This document shows positions 41,687 to 52,867 of a stretch of 64,000 bases of DNA, in pieces. The position numbers were made by a program, and so were the translations under genes. The notes under the pieces were generated by a model. That model had not been told where the DNA came from, did not search any database, and was given only the letters and a program-made list of their open reading frames with translations. Each line of letters starts with the position of its first letter. Positions within the stretch are counted from its first letter, which is position 1. Source of the stretch: Morganella morganii H1r (lineage in GTDB: Bacteria; Pseudomonadota; Gammaproteobacteria; Enterobacterales; Enterobacteriaceae); NCBI RefSeq assembly GCF_000633515.1, contig NZ_AYMP01000049.1:25591-89590 (forward strand), in the 5' to 3' direction.

Positions 41687-43524
41687 ACTTACTCTTTTTA
41701 ACCATTTTGCTGCCGCTGATTGGCTTTCTGTTATTAGCCTTTTCACGCGGCCGCTGGTCAGAAAATGTGTCAGCCACCATCGGCACCGGGTCGGTGGGAC
41801 TGGCGGCACTCACGGCGCTGTGGGCGGGGATGGATTTCTTCGCTAACGGCGGCGGGGTGTATCAGCAGACCCTGTGGACATGGATGGATACCGCTTCCTT
41901 CTCCATCCCGGTCACCCTGGTGCTGGACGGCCTGTCGCTGACCATGCTGGGTGTGGTCACCGGTGTCGGTTTCCTGATCCACATGTATGCCTCCTGGTAT
42001 ATGCGCGGTGAAGAGGGCTACTCCCGCTTCTTCGCCTACACCAACCTCTTTATCGCCAGTATGGTGATTCTGGTACTGGCCGATAACATGCTGCTGATGT
42101 ACCTCGGCTGGGAAGGGGTGGGGCTGTGCAGTTATCTGCTGATCGGCTTCTATTACACCAATCCGGCCAACGGCGCAGCGGCAATGAAAGCCTTTATCGT
42201 CACCCGTATCGGTGATGTGTTCCTGGCGATCGGTATGTTTATCCTGTGGGATAAACTGGGCACCCTGAGCTTCCGTGAACTGGCAGTTATGGCTCCGCAG
42301 CATATCGCGGCCGGTTCTGACCTGATTTTCTGGGCGACCCTGATGATCCTCGGCGGTGCGGTCGGTAAATCCGCGCAGTTACCGCTCCAGACCTGGCTTG
42401 CGGACGCCATGGCCGGTCCGACACCGGTTTCGGCACTGATCCACGCCGCGACCATGGTCACGGCGGGTGTGTATCTGATTGCCCGTACCCATGAGCTGTT
42501 CCTGTTATCACCGGAAGTGCTGCATTTAGTCGGTGTGGTCGGTGCTGTCACCCTGGTGATGGCCGGTTTTGCCGCGCTGGTGCAGACGGATATCAAACGT
42601 GTTCTCGCGTATTCCACCATGAGCCAGATTGGTTATATGTTCCTGGCGCTCGGTGTGCAGGCGTGGGATGCGGCGATTTTCCACCTGATGACCCATGCAT
42701 TCTTCAAAGCCCTGTTATTCCTGGCCTCCGGCTCGGTGATCCTGGCCTGCCACCACGAGCAGAACATCTTTAAGATGGGCGGACTGCGGAAAAAAATTCC
42801 GTTTGTCTATCTCTGCTTCCTGGTCGGCGGTGCCGCACTGGCTGCGCTGCCGCTTATCACCGCCGGTTTCTACAGTAAAGATGAAATCCTGTGGGGTGCG
42901 GTGGTTCAGGGGCAGAACCCGCTGTTTATCGCCGGTCTGGTCGGTGCCTTTATGACATCGCTCTATACCTTCCGGATGATTTTCATCGTGTTCCACGGTA
43001 AAGAGCATACACAGGCGCATGCGGTGAAAGGCTTTACCCATACTTTCCCGTTACTGGTGCTGATGGTACTTTCCACTGCTGCCGGTGCCTTTATCCCGCA
43101 GCCGCTGCACGGCGTGTTCCCGGCGGAAACCCTGACCGGTTCTGCTGACGGCAAACTGACCACCGAAATTATTTCCGGTGTGGTTGCTGTGGCGGGGATT
43201 GTGCTGGCCGCAATGCTCTGGCTGGGACGCCGCACGCTGGTGACAGCAATCGCGAATTCCGCGCCGGGACGTTTCTTCTCGGCCTGGTGGTTCCGCGCAT
43301 GGGGCTTTGATAACCTGTATGATGCGATTTTTGTTAAGCCGTTTAAAGCGGTGGGCTGGTTGCTGCAGAGTGACCCGCTGAACAGCCTGATGAATCTGCC
43401 TGCGCTGTTTGCCCGCTGGAGTAACAAAGGACTGAGCCTGAGTGAAAACGGACAGGTCCGCTGGTATATCGCCTCTATGGGGCTGGGTGCAGTGCTGGTT
43501 CTCGCTCTGCTGTTTTTGGTTTAA
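41683..43524 (+). CDS. nuoL: NADH-quinone oxidoreductase subunit L
   Basis: The distal antiporter-like, proton-pumping subunit. The 613 residues have about 16 hydrophobic helices, the conserved [16 protein letters not shown] (Glu of the proton channel) near residue 140, [24 protein letters not shown] (discontinuous helix and key Lys) near 229, and the C-terminal amphipathic lateral-helix region. It is the same length as E. coli NuoL. Confidence 0.97.
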   Translation: MNLLFLTILLPLIGFLLLAFSRGRWSENVSATIGTGSVGLAALTALWAGMDFFANGGGVYQQTLWTWMDTASFSIPVTLVLDGLSLTMLGVVTGVGFLIHMYASWYMRGEEGYSRFFAYTNLFIASMVILVLADNMLLMYLGWEGVGLCSYLLIGFYYTNPANGAAAMKAFIVTRIGDVFLAIGMFILWDKLGTLSFRELAVMAPQHIAAGSDLIFWATLMILGGAVGKSAQLPLQTWLADAMAGPTPVSALIHAATMVTAGVYLIARTHELFLLSPEVLHLVGVVGAVTLVMAGFAALVQTDIKRVLAYSTMSQIGYMFLALGVQAWDAAIFHLMTHAFFKALLFLASGSVILACHHEQNIFKMGGLRKKIPFVYLCFLVGGAALAALPLITAGFYSKDEILWGAVVQGQNPLFIAGLVGAFMTSLYTFRMIFIVFHGKEHTQAHAVKGFTHTFPLLVLMVLSTAAGAFIPQPLHGVFPAETLTGSADGKLTTEIISGVVAVAGIVLAAMLWLGRRTLVTAIANSAPGRFFSAWWFRAWGFDNLYDAIFVKPFKAVGWLLQSDPLNSLMNLPALFARWSNKGLSLSENGQVRWYIASMGLGAVLVLALLFLV

Positions 43525-43543
43525 ATAAGGGACACATTGCGCC

Positions 43544-45064
43544 ATGCTATTACCCTGGCTGATTTTACTTCCCTTCATCGGCGGCCTGCTGTGCTGGCAG
43601 GCTGAGCGCTTCGGCACAAAGCTGCCGCGCTGGATCGCGCTGCTGGCGATGGGGATTACGTTATTTCTTTCTCTGTATCTGTGGATGCAGGGGAACTACA
43701 GCTTAGTTAACCCGAAAGGTATTCCGGACTGGCAGGAGCAGTATTTCCTGGAGTGGATCCCGCGTTTCGGCATCAATATTCATCTGGCTCTCGATGGTCT
43801 GTCACTGCTGATGGTAGTACTGACCGCGCTGCTCGGCCTGCTGGCTATCCTCTGTTCCTGGGGGGAAAACCAGCCGTATCAGGGCTTCTTCCATCTGAAC
43901 CTGCTGTGGATCCTCGGCGGTGTGATGGGCGTGTTCCTGGCGATGGATCTTTTCCTGTTCTTCTTCTTCTGGGAAATGATGCTGGTGCCGATGTACTTCC
44001 TGATCGCCCTGTGGGGACACAGCGGTTCTGACGGCAAAACCCGTATCGGGGCGGCGACCAAATTCTTCATCTACACCCAGGCGAGCGGTCTGGTGATGCT
44101 GATTGCCATTATGGCACTGGCGATTGTTCATCAGAACGCCACCGGTCAGTGGAGCTTCGCGTATGAAGATCTGCTGAATACGCCGATGAGCTATGGTGTG
44201 CAGTATATGCTGATGCTGGGCTTCTTTATCGCGTTCGCGGTCAAGATGCCGGTGGTGCCGCTGCACGGCTGGCTGCCGGATGCTCACAGTCAGGCACCGA
44301 CAGCCGGTTCTGTCGACCTGGCGGGTATTCTGCTGAAAACCGCTGCGTATGGTCTGCTGCGTTTCAGTCTGCCGCTGTTCCCGGAAGCCTCTGCCGATTT
44401 CACACCTATCGCGATGTGGCTGGGTGTCGCCGGTATCTTCTACGGCGCGTGGATGGCGTTTAAACAGACGGATATCAAGCGTCTGATCGCCTACACCAGT
44501 GTGTCGCATATGGGCTTCGTGCTGATTGCGATTTACTCGGCGAGCATGCTGGCGTATCAGGGCGCGGTGGTGCAGATGATTGCACACGGTCTGTCTGCGG
44601 CGGGTCTGTTTATTCTGTGCGGTCAGTTATATGAGCGTCTCGGTACCCGTGATATGCGCCGGATGGGCGGCCTGTGGAAGCGGATTAAGTTCCTGCCTGC
44701 ACTGTCACTGTTCTTTGCGGTGGCAACGCTCGGGATGCCGGGCACCGGTAACTTCGTCGGTGAATTCATGATCCTGTTCGGCAGCTTCGGCAACTACACC
44801 CTGATCACCGTGATTTCCTCGGCGGGCCTGGTGTTTGCCTCCGTTTACGCGCTGTGGATGATGCAGCAGGCGTATTACGGTGCACCGAAGTCGGAAGAGC
44901 CAATCGCGGGCATGAATCTGCGTGAATTTTCCATTGTGATGCTGCTGGTGGTCTTACTGGTGATTCTGGGTGTTTACCCGCAGCCGGTGCTGGATACCTC
45001 GTCAGCGGCGATGGCAAATATTCAGCAGTGGTACACTGCTTCAATTTCAAATACAGGGTTGTAA
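43544..45064 (+). CDS. nuoM: NADH-quinone oxidoreductase subunit M
   Basis: An antiporter-like membrane subunit, 506 residues, with FFFFWEMMLVPMYFLIALWG (channel Glu) near residue 143 and KMPVVPLHGWLPDAHSQAP near 234. About 14 hydrophobic segments are seen. Length is near E. coli NuoM (509). The start follows nuoL by 19 bases. Confidence 0.97.
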   Translation: MLLPWLILLPFIGGLLCWQAERFGTKLPRWIALLAMGITLFLSLYLWMQGNYSLVNPKGIPDWQEQYFLEWIPRFGINIHLALDGLSLLMVVLTALLGLLAILCSWGENQPYQGFFHLNLLWILGGVMGVFLAMDLFLFFFFWEMMLVPMYFLIALWGHSGSDGKTRIGAATKFFIYTQASGLVMLIAIMALAIVHQNATGQWSFAYEDLLNTPMSYGVQYMLMLGFFIAFAVKMPVVPLHGWLPDAHSQAPTAGSVDLAGILLKTAAYGLLRFSLPLFPEASADFTPIAMWLGVAGIFYGAWMAFKQTDIKRLIAYTSVSHMGFVLIAIYSASMLAYQGAVVQMIAHGLSAAGLFILCGQLYERLGTRDMRRMGGLWKRIKFLPALSLFFAVATLGMPGTGNFVGEFMILFGSFGNYTLITVISSAGLVFASVYALWMMQQAYYGAPKSEEPIAGMNLREFSIVMLLVVLLVILGVYPQPVLDTSSAAMANIQQWYTASISNTGL

Positions 45065-45070
45065 CGCGCC

Positions 45071-46528
45071 ATGACAATAACTCCTCAACAACTGATCGCA
45101 CTCTCACCACTGCTGATTATCGGGTTGACAGTGGTGGTTGTGATGCTGTCCATTGCGTGGCGACGCGATCACTTTATTAATGCCACACTGACCGTCGTTG
45201 GTCTGAACCTTGCGCTGCTGTCTCTGTACTTTGTCGGGCAGCAGCAGCCGATGGATGTGACACCGCTGGTGCACATCGACGGCTACAGCATGTTTTACAC
45301 CGGGCTTATCCTGATTTCGTCACTGGCCACCACGACCTTTGCCTATTCGTGGCTGGAGACCTATCCGGATAACAAAGAAGAGTTCTATCTGCTGGTACTG
45401 ATTGCCACACTCGGCGGCATCCTGCTGTCGGGCGCGGATCACCTGGCGTCCTTCTTTATCGGGATTGAACTGCTGACGCTGCCGCTGTTCGGGCTGATAG
45501 GCTATGCTTTCCGCCAGAAACGCTCACTGGAAGCGTCCATCAAATATATGCTGATGTCTGCGGCGGCCTCGTCTTTCCTGCTGTTCGGGATGGCGCTGCT
45601 GTACGCGGAATCCGGTGATTTGTCCTTTGCCGGTTTAGGCCGCAGCCTGGCGGACAGCCAGATTCACCAGCCGCTGGTTCTGACCGGTCTGGGGATGATG
45701 ATTGTCGGTATCGGCTTTAAGCTGTCACTGTTCCCGTTCCAGTTATGGACACCGGATGTGTATCAGGGTGCGCCGGCACCGGTCTCCACCTTCCTGGCAA
45801 CCGCCAGCAAGATCGGGATTTTTGCCGCAGTGCTGCGCCTGCTGGTACTGGCGCCGATGGCGGATTCCGGGACATTGCAGATTGTCCTGACGGTGATTGC
45901 GATTGCCTCAATCCTGTTCGGTAACCTGATGGCGATCACCCAGAACAGCATCAAGCGTATGCTGGGTTATTCTTCGATCGCACACCTCGGTTATCTGCTG
46001 GTGGCCTTTATCGCGGTGAATGACCCGAAACTGGCGGAAGAGACCGCCGGCATCTATCTGGCCGGTTATCTGTTTGCCAGCCTCGGCGCGTTCGGTGTGG
46101 TCAGTCTGATGTCCAGCCCGTACACCGGGCCGGATGCGGATTCCCTGCATGCCTATCGCGGTCTGTTCTGGCGCAAGCCGGTTCTGGCTGCGGTCATGAC
46201 CGTGATGATGCTGTCCCTGGCGGGGATCCCGATGACCTTCGGCTTTATCGGTAAGTTCTTCGTGGTGGCAACCGCCGTGAATGCGGAACTGTGGTGGCTG
46301 ACCGCCGCAGTGGTACTCGGCAGTGCAATCGGTCTTTACTACTATCTGCGTATGATGATCAGCCTCTATATCCGCGGTTCGGAGTCTCCGGCCCGTATGG
46401 CACCGTCCAACTGGGCAATGAGTGCCGGCGGTATTGTGGTACTGCTCTCCGCGATTATTGTGATCGTGCTCGGTATCTGGCCGCAGCCGTTTATCACCCT
46501 GACCGGATATGCGGTACTGAGTTACTGA
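45071..46528 (+). CDS. nuoN: NADH-quinone oxidoreductase subunit N
   Basis: The third antiporter-like subunit and last gene of the operon. It has 485 residues, as in E. coli. Conserved features are [20 protein letters not shown] (channel Glu) near residue 130 and [21 protein letters not shown] (Lys and broken helix) near 217. It begins six bases after the nuoM stop and is followed by a strong terminator. Confidence 0.97.
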   Translation: MTITPQQLIALSPLLIIGLTVVVVMLSIAWRRDHFINATLTVVGLNLALLSLYFVGQQQPMDVTPLVHIDGYSMFYTGLILISSLATTTFAYSWLETYPDNKEEFYLLVLIATLGGILLSGADHLASFFIGIELLTLPLFGLIGYAFRQKRSLEASIKYMLMSAAASSFLLFGMALLYAESGDLSFAGLGRSLADSQIHQPLVLTGLGMMIVGIGFKLSLFPFQLWTPDVYQGAPAPVSTFLATASKIGIFAAVLRLLVLAPMADSGTLQIVLTVIAIASILFGNLMAITQNSIKRMLGYSSIAHLGYLLVAFIAVNDPKLAEETAGIYLAGYLFASLGAFGVVSLMSSPYTGPDADSLHAYRGLFWRKPVLAAVMTVMMLSLAGIPMTFGFIGKFFVVATAVNAELWWLTAAVVLGSAIGLYYYLRMMISLYIRGSESPARMAPSNWAMSAGGIVVLLSAIIVIVLGIWPQPFITLTGYAVLSY

Positions 46529-46541
46529 TATCTGTACTGAG

Positions 46542-46573
46542 AAAAACCGGGCCGCAATCAGCCCGGTTTTTTT
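46542..46573. terminator. bidirectional terminator, nuo operon and xaxAB-like operon
   Basis: AAAACCGGGC pairs with GCCCGGTTTT across an eight-base loop, with T runs on both sides depending on strand. It lies 14 bases past the nuoN stop and just past the stop of the convergent minus-strand gene. Confidence 0.9.
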
Positions 46574-47558
46574 ATGCCATCCCGATAAATACCGAGAAAT
46601 AGCGGCGCTGCGCAAGGATAAGAGTATCCAGTCCGGGAAGAGGAACATTCTGACTGAAATACGGTTCATACTGGCGGACACTTTGCAGCCAGAATAATAA
46701 TACCGCACTGATCCGGTTGTTAAATTCCCGCAGTTTCGGAAGTAATGTCAGGGCATTGCTGATTTCCTGCATATGATCCTGCAGCTGCTTCAGATCTTTT
46801 TTCAGGTTACGGATAAGTTTGCTGAGGTCATTGATCCGCTGACTGAGTGTCGTCCGGGTTTCGACCAACTGAACATAACTCAGCCCTTCGGTTAATGTAT
46901 TGATAACCGCTGAAATAATCCGGTGAAGTTCATTCATAATAAACCGCTCGGAAGAGGACATCTCCACATTCTTCAGTTCATCAGCTGTCGGCAGCGTGGT
47001 GGTACCGAAAAGTGACTGCAGTCCGCGCTGATGAATAATTTCCTCAGACTGAATAATGACCGCCAGTTTTTCCTCCCAATAGAGTTTATCGCATTTAAAT
47101 TTATCAATATCCGGCAGTGCATTACTGATAGCCTTGTCCAGATAAGACTGATGGTACAATAACCCACCCTGTAACAGCGAAATAGCGGTGGCATCAAATT
47201 CAGTATTAAACAGGGTATTAATGTTGTTCACCGAATGATAAATCGTATTCATCTGGCTGGTTAAAAATTCATAAATTTGTTTTTCATGGGGAAGCGAAAA
47301 CAGATTCGTCCCTGTATCGGAAGAAAGTGTACCGAGTAAATTTTCAAGATCAAAATTATGAAGATGAGTATAAATAATGGCGGCATCAGCGGAAATCATA
47401 TTCAGTATTCTGGTCTGCCATTTTTTTATATCACGGATCTGAAAATGCAGATCGGCTACAGGCAGTGATAATGTTTCGGTATCGTTACTGATATCATGAT
47501 ATTTAGCTCTTAAGTGTGACAAAGTAATATGTTCAGGATTAATATCAGAATGTGTCAT
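46572..47558 (-). CDS. xaxB: XaxB/YaxB-like alpha-pore-forming toxin subunit B
   Basis: This 328-residue, mostly helical protein has no signal peptide. It has long heptad-like stretches (about 215-285, NDLSKLIRNLKKDLKQLQDH) and a moderately hydrophobic segment around residues 140-155. The pairing with an XaxA-like gene 13 bases upstream, and the size, fit the binary alpha-xenorhabdolysin/YaxAB family, in which the B subunit binds A and helps insert a large pore in eukaryotic membranes. Homology of this subunit is inferred largely from pairing and helical pattern. ATG 47558 has AAGGAAAA upstream; the frame stays open to 47627. Confidence 0.78.
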   Translation of the reverse strand: MTHSDINPEHITLSHLRAKYHDISNDTETLSLPVADLHFQIRDIKKWQTRILNMISADAAIIYTHLHNFDLENLLGTLSSDTGTNLFSLPHEKQIYEFLTSQMNTIYHSVNNINTLFNTEFDATAISLLQGGLLYHQSYLDKAISNALPDIDKFKCDKLYWEEKLAVIIQSEEIIHQRGLQSLFGTTTLPTADELKNVEMSSSERFIMNELHRIISAVINTLTEGLSYVQLVETRTTLSQRINDLSKLIRNLKKDLKQLQDHMQEISNALTLLPKLREFNNRISAVLLFWLQSVRQYEPYFSQNVPLPGLDTLILAQRRYFSVFIGMA

Positions 47559-47571
47559 GTGATTTTCCTTA

Positions 47572-48771
47572 TTATGCGGCCAGATTAGCGGTATCAAAAA
47601 TAGCGATGAGTTCTTTGGCATAACCACGGATCCGCTGCCAGGGAAGGGTGATTTTTTTCAGTTGTAATGAAAATTGCAAAAGGCTGTATGCATCATTTAT
47701 CTGCATAAAGGTATTGAGGGATTCATTAATTTCAGTCAGCATAACCTGCCACATAAAATCCAGATGATCGACGGCAATATGTGCATCAGTAAAATAGCTG
47801 TCCAGCGTATTGAGTTCTTTATCCAGCTTAATAATCAGTTTCTGGATGTTCTGCTGGGTCAGAATCTGCTCTTCCAGAGCAGCGACTTCCTCAATCAGTT
47901 TGTTTTTACGCCGCCTGACCTGTTCTGCCCGGTAGCCGAAAATACCGCCGGTGATGATAAGCCCGATAATACCGCCGACCAGTCCGGAGAAGGACAGCTT
48001 CACAAACTGGTTGTATTCCCGCTTGAGGATCTCAATCTCATCGTTTCTGACCCGGATTTCTGACTGCAAATCTGAGCTGTTATCGTCAGTCTGATTTTTT
48101 AATAAGACTTTTTGTTTACGTTTTACTTCATAAATCAGCGACGGGATCTCATTGCCGGAATCATCAAGACCCCCGATCAGCTCCAGCCGGAATCGTGCGA
48201 TGATATTTTTTACCCTCTGCGTTTTTTTTCTTTCTTCCGCGATATCATCCCGTATGATGGTTAATATCTTTGTCAATTCACCGGAAATAATCCGATCCTG
48301 CCTTTTATAGACAATATTTTTTAAATTTTCCGGAGGTTCATCCTGCATTATTATTTTTGCCTGAGTAATAACCGGCATTTCGTTTATTGCATTAAGAATA
48401 TAATCCCCGGTCGTCGTGATGCCGGCACCGGCAATTTCAAGATCAATCGCCTGTTGTTTGGTCATGGATTCAACCTGTTCCCAGCTCAGTGCATGCTGAT
48501 AAATATGAGAAAATAAGCGCTGAATATTGTGAGGCTCAAATCCCGGCAGATCAGTATCGCGGTAGCCGATAAACTCAATAATATCTTCTTCCTCCCGGGG
48601 AAGTGTCATCCCGTAATTAATGTAGCGTTTGATATGAACCAGGTCATTATGTGTGAATATACCTGCAGCCCGGAAAGTGTCCTCCTCTTCATTGAGAAGT
48701 AACTTTAATGTAGCCGGGCCTATTTCATCAGCTGTAATAAGCCGGTCAGCCGGCATGGTTTGTGTGTGCAT
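47572..48771 (-). CDS. xaxA: XaxA/YaxA-like alpha-pore-forming toxin subunit A
   Basis: A 399-residue helical protein with the N-terminal block AGIFTHNDLVHIKRYINYGMTLP (about residues 35-57, quoted only in part here as GIFTHNDLVHIKRY), which recalls the alpha-xenorhabdolysin A family. A long coiled segment (about 170-235) precedes a glycine-rich hydrophobic hairpin (about 242-263, FSGLVGGIIGLIITGGIFGY) flanked by basic residues, then a second long coil. This is the ClyA-like alpha-pore-forming architecture. The family lyses insect haemocytes and mammalian cells. AGGGAA lies six bases before ATG 48771. It is divergent from menF. Confidence 0.82.
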   Translation of the reverse strand: MHTQTMPADRLITADEIGPATLKLLLNEEEDTFRAAGIFTHNDLVHIKRYINYGMTLPREEEDIIEFIGYRDTDLPGFEPHNIQRLFSHIYQHALSWEQVESMTKQQAIDLEIAGAGITTTGDYILNAINEMPVITQAKIIMQDEPPENLKNIVYKRQDRIISGELTKILTIIRDDIAEERKKTQRVKNIIARFRLELIGGLDDSGNEIPSLIYEVKRKQKVLLKNQTDDNSSDLQSEIRVRNDEIEILKREYNQFVKLSFSGLVGGIIGLIITGGIFGYRAEQVRRRKNKLIEEVAALEEQILTQQNIQKLIIKLDKELNTLDSYFTDAHIAVDHLDFMWQVMLTEINESLNTFMQINDAYSLLQFSLQLKKITLPWQRIRGYAKELIAIFDTANLAA

Positions 48772-48955
48772 AAATATTTCCCTGTCATGAGATACATAAC
48801 TCAGTGGTGAATGAGGCCGAAACAGCATCGGTTTCCGCATTAATGGCTTAAAATGCACAGCGGTGACAAGGATAAAAAAGAAGGATGGTTTTAATAATTT
48901 TTATCTCACCGTATAATCACAGTGACCCGCGCATTTTGCATATCCGGAGCAAGCA

Positions 48956-50287
48956 GTGACTCTTTTTTCTGATTTTATTTCTCAGGTCTGTACTGAAATA
49001 ACGAATAACAAAAATAAACCCGATGGTATTTATCAGTACGCGGTGACGTTACCGCCGCCACTGGCTGATGCATTACCCCCGTCAGCCCTGACCGGCTGGC
49101 TGAATGCCCAGACCTGCTGGCCGCAGTTTTACTGGCAGCACCGTGACGGTACAGAGACAGCGGCGGTGTGCGGGGAAGTGTGCCGTTTCACGCATATCAG
49201 CGGGGCACAGGCACTGCTGGATACGTTACCGGCACAGAGTCAAATCCGGATCTGGGGACTGAACAGCTGGCAGTTTGATACCCCGTCTCCGGCACAGGGT
49301 ACCGGCGGCAGTTATCTGTTTGTTCCCCGCGCCGAACTGCGGATATCCGGCAATGAAACACACTTTCTGGTCAATATTGACAGCCGCCGCCCGGCGGAAG
49401 AAACCCTGACGTTTCTGCGTTCGCTGGTCTGGCAAACCGCGCTTCCGGCGTTGCACAGCACGGTTATCAGTGCCCGGCATCATCCGGATGAAGCGGGCTG
49501 GACACAGCTGGTGACGAATGCGGTGACTGCCATCACCGGCGGTGAGATGGAAAAAGTGGTGACAGCCCGCAAAACCGCACTGGAACTGTCTGCACCGGTC
49601 TCTCCGGCAGCCTTTATGCAGGCCAGTTGTGACTGCAATCACCACTGTTATCACTATATGCTGGTCACCGGGCCGGATACCGCGTTTGTGGCTTCGCCGC
49701 CGGAACGCCTCTATTTCAGGGCCGGGGCGCAGTTGTATACCGAAGCGCTGGCGGGAACAGTGGCAAATTACCCGGAAGATGACCGCGCGGCACAAGCGGC
49801 GCAATGGCTTCTGGCTGATAAAAAGAATGTGCATGAAAACAGCGTGGTGGTTGATGATATTTGTCAGCGCCTGCAGGGGGCTGTCAGTGCGCTGGATGTG
49901 AGCGCGGCAGATGTTATCCGTCTGCGCAAAGTGCAGCACCTTTACCGCGTTATCGCTGCCACGTTATATGCCCCCCGTGACAGTGATTGTTTACAGCGTC
50001 TTCAGCCGACAGCTGCGGTTGCCGGTCTGCCGCGCAGTGCCGCGCTGGCCTTTTTGCGCGATAATGAACCGTTTGACCGCGACTGGTATGCAGGCAGCGG
50101 TGGTTATTGCAGCCCGTCCCGCAGTGAATTTGCGGTGTCGCTGCGCTGTGCGAAAATCAGCGGCAGCCGGGTGGATTTGTATGCCGGAGCGGGGATTGTC
50201 GCCGGTTCTGATCCGCAGGCAGAGTGGAGCGAAATTGAAAACAAAGCTGCCGGACTGCGAACCCTGCTGGAAGGTGAAACTCACTGA
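48956..50287 (+). CDS. menF: isochorismate synthase, menaquinone pathway
   Basis: MenF converts chorismate to isochorismate for menaquinone. The 443-residue protein ends in the chorismate-binding domain with EKVVTARKTALEL near 198, SPPERLYFR, EALAGTVANYP, and RLRKVQHLYR then YAGAGIVAGSDPQAEW.EIENKAAGL. The start is GTG 48956, with GGAG six bases upstream; no ATG fits. It opens the menFDHBCE cluster; a 126-base gap precedes menD. Confidence 0.94.
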   Translation: MTLFSDFISQVCTEITNNKNKPDGIYQYAVTLPPPLADALPPSALTGWLNAQTCWPQFYWQHRDGTETAAVCGEVCRFTHISGAQALLDTLPAQSQIRIWGLNSWQFDTPSPAQGTGGSYLFVPRAELRISGNETHFLVNIDSRRPAEETLTFLRSLVWQTALPALHSTVISARHHPDEAGWTQLVTNAVTAITGGEMEKVVTARKTALELSAPVSPAAFMQASCDCNHHCYHYMLVTGPDTAFVASPPERLYFRAGAQLYTEALAGTVANYPEDDRAAQAAQWLLADKKNVHENSVVVDDICQRLQGAVSALDVSAADVIRLRKVQHLYRVIAATLYAPRDSDCLQRLQPTAAVAGLPRSAALAFLRDNEPFDRDWYAGSGGYCSPSRSEFAVSLRCAKISGSRVDLYAGAGIVAGSDPQAEWSEIENKAAGLRTLLEGETH

Positions 50288-50413
50288 TTGTGCCATTTTC
50301 TGCTTACCGGGGCAGAAACCGTGAAATAATCTACCGGTTTATTGAACTACATTAAGGTATTTCCTGAGTCAATCCGTAGACTACGGAGAACTACAGGTCA
50401 GGAAAGGTGAGCT

Positions 50414-52084
50414 ATGTCAAACAGTGCATTGAACCGCCGCTGGGCGGAAGTGATTTTGGAGGCGCTCAGCCGTCACGGGTTGCGTCATATCTGTATCGCG
50501 CCGGGATCCCGGTCAACACCACTGACACTGGCTGCCGCCGCTGATGACAAATTTATCTGTCACACCCATTTTGATGAGCGCGGGCTTGCGCATCTGGCGC
50601 TGGGACTGGCGAAAAGTACCCGGTTGCCGGTGGCGGTGATTGTCACCTCCGGCACGGCGGTGGCAAATCTCTATCCGGCACTGATTGAAGCCGGGCTGAC
50701 CGGCGAACGCCTTGTTTTTCTGACCGCCGACCGCCCGCCGGAACTGATTGACTGCGGCGCAAATCAGGCTGTCCGCCAGCCGGGTATTTTTTCTTCCCAC
50801 CCGTTTGCCGCACTGGCATTGCCGCGTCCGGTTTTTGATATCCCGGCGTCCTGGCTGGTCTCCTCCCTCGATGACATCATGAACCGCCTGCAGCACGGCG
50901 CAGCGCATATTAACTGCCCGTTTGCCGAGCCGCTGTATGATGATGACGGACAGACCGGTAAGGAATGGCAGGCACAACTCGGCAACTGGTGGCAGAGTGA
51001 TAAACCCTGGTTGCAGCAGACCCGCTGTACCTCTGTGATCAGTGTGGATGACTGGTTTTTCTGGCGGCAGAAAAAAGGCGTGATTATTGCCGGACGTATG
51101 CAGGCCGCTGAAGGCAAACAGTTGCGTCAGTGGGCTGAATGCCTTGGCTGGCCGCTGATCAGTGATGTGTTGTCCCAGACCGGGCAACTGCTGCCGCATG
51201 CCGATCTCTGGCTGGCATCCCCGCGTTACCGCGAAGTACTGGCTCAGGCGGATGTGGTGATCCAGTTCGGCTCAAGCCTGACCGGCAAACGGCTTTTACA
51301 GTGGCAGGCTGCCTGCTTGCCGCCGGAATACTGGATTGTGGATACCATCCCGGGACGGCTGGATCCGGCAAATCACCGGGGCCGTAAATTTGAGTGCAGT
51401 GTCAGCGAATGGCTGGATGACCATCCGGCACAAACCCGCACACCGTGGGCTCCGCAGCTGACGGAATGGGCGCGGGCACTGAACATTCATGTTACAGAAA
51501 CGCTGGGCGATGGCTGGGGAGAGGCACAGATTGCCTGCCGCCTGCCTGAACTGCTGCCGCCGCAGGGGGTATTATTTGCCGGTAACAGCCTGATTGTCCG
51601 GCTGATTGATGCGTTTGCTCAGTTGCCGTGCGGCTATCCGGTGTACAGCAACCGGGGGGCGAGCGGTATCGACGGCCTGATTTCCACCGCTGCCGGTGTT
51701 CAGCGCGGCAGTGCCAAACCGGCACTTGCTGTCGTCGGGGATATCTCGGCGCTGTATGATCTCAACAGCCTGGCGCTGCTGCGTTATACCTCCGGGCCGT
51801 TTGTGCTGCTGATCGTCAACAACAACGGCGGACAAATCTTTTCCATGCTGCCGACACCGGAGCAGGAGCGTCAGCGCTTTTACTGTATGCCGCAGTCGGT
51901 CAGTTTTGCCGGTGCGGCGCAGATGTTCGGCCTCAGCTACAGTGCCCCGCAGGACTGGCCGTCACTGAAAGCCGCGATCAGCAAAGCCTGGTCACAGCAC
52001 TCCGCCACTGTCATTGAGGTGGTGACAAACGGCGACGAGGGGGCAAAATACCTTCAGCAACTGGTTCGTGAGGCAGCACAATGA
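50414..52084 (+). CDS. menD: SEPHCHC synthase
   Basis: A thiamine-diphosphate enzyme that joins 2-oxoglutarate and isochorismate to make SEPHCHC. The 556 residues contain the N-terminal [17 protein letters not shown] and [17 protein letters not shown], with the active-site Glu of ThDP enzymes near residue 55, and the C-terminal ThDP/metal motif [12 protein letters not shown] near 439 and [10 protein letters not shown]. coli MenD has 556 residues. The stop overlaps menH (ATGA). Confidence 0.96.
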   Translation: MSNSALNRRWAEVILEALSRHGLRHICIAPGSRSTPLTLAAAADDKFICHTHFDERGLAHLALGLAKSTRLPVAVIVTSGTAVANLYPALIEAGLTGERLVFLTADRPPELIDCGANQAVRQPGIFSSHPFAALALPRPVFDIPASWLVSSLDDIMNRLQHGAAHINCPFAEPLYDDDGQTGKEWQAQLGNWWQSDKPWLQQTRCTSVISVDDWFFWRQKKGVIIAGRMQAAEGKQLRQWAECLGWPLISDVLSQTGQLLPHADLWLASPRYREVLAQADVVIQFGSSLTGKRLLQWQAACLPPEYWIVDTIPGRLDPANHRGRKFECSVSEWLDDHPAQTRTPWAPQLTEWARALNIHVTETLGDGWGEAQIACRLPELLPPQGVLFAGNSLIVRLIDAFAQLPCGYPVYSNRGASGIDGLISTAAGVQRGSAKPALAVVGDISALYDLNSLALLRYTSGPFVLLIVNNNGGQIFSMLPTPEQERQRFYCMPQSVSFAGAAQMFGLSYSAPQDWPSLKAAISKAWSQHSATVIEVVTNGDEGAKYLQQLVREAAQ

Positions 52085-52854
52085 CGGTACTGGCCGCACA
52101 GCGCTGTTATGCGGACAGGCCCGGTCCGTGGCTGGTCTGGCTGCACGGCCTGTGGGGAAATAAAGAAGAGTGGCAGGCGCCGGCGGAAGAAGCCGGACAC
52201 TATCCCTCATTACTGATTGACTTACCGGGCCACGGCGGCTCGCAATCTGTCCGTGCAAAAAATTTTCCGCATGTCAGCCGATTGATTGCTGATACCCTGG
52301 CCGCGCACCAGATAGACGATTACTGGCTGATTGGTTATTCACTCGGCGGGCGGCTGGCGATGTACCACGCCGCATACGGCGACCCGGCAGGATTGCGCGG
52401 GCTGATTATTGAAGCCGGGAATCCCGGGCTTGCCACACTCGATGAGCGCAATGCCCGGTTGCTGCACGATAACCGCCAGGCACAACAGTTACGTGAACGC
52501 CCGCTGGTATCGGTGCTGTATGACTGGTATCGTCAGGGCGTTTTCGCTGATCTCAATGAGGTTCAGCGGCAGCAGCGGGTGGAACAGCATCTGCATCATA
52601 ATGCTTTTGCGATTGCGGATATGCTCTCTGACACCTCGCTCGGGCATCAGCCGCAGCTGGCGGAGAAACTGCATGCCCTGAATCTGCCGCTGCTCTATCT
52701 CTGCGGTGAACGGGACAGCAAATTCCGCGCCATTGCAGAAGCACACCATTTTCCGTTACGGACTATCCGATATGCCGGGCATAACACCCATCAGGCAAAT
52801 CCCGCCGCGTTTGCGGAGGCAGTCCGGACATTTTTATCATTACATTCTGTTTAA
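52081..52854 (+). CDS. menH: SHCHC synthase (alpha/beta hydrolase)
   Basis: MenH eliminates pyruvate from SEPHCHC to give SHCHC. The 257-residue protein has the alpha/beta-hydrolase nucleophile elbow [10 protein letters not shown] (Ser near residue 88), [11 protein letters not shown] near 21, and the late catalytic His in [12 protein letters not shown]. The size matches E. coli MenH (252). It is translationally coupled to menD and lies 13 bases before menB. Confidence 0.93.
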   Translation: MTVLAAQRCYADRPGPWLVWLHGLWGNKEEWQAPAEEAGHYPSLLIDLPGHGGSQSVRAKNFPHVSRLIADTLAAHQIDDYWLIGYSLGGRLAMYHAAYGDPAGLRGLIIEAGNPGLATLDERNARLLHDNRQAQQLRERPLVSVLYDWYRQGVFADLNEVQRQQRVEQHLHHNAFAIADMLSDTSLGHQPQLAEKLHALNLPLLYLCGERDSKFRAIAEAHHFPLRTIRYAGHNTHQANPAAFAEAVRTFLSLHSV

Positions 52855-52867
52855 GGAACTCACCGCT

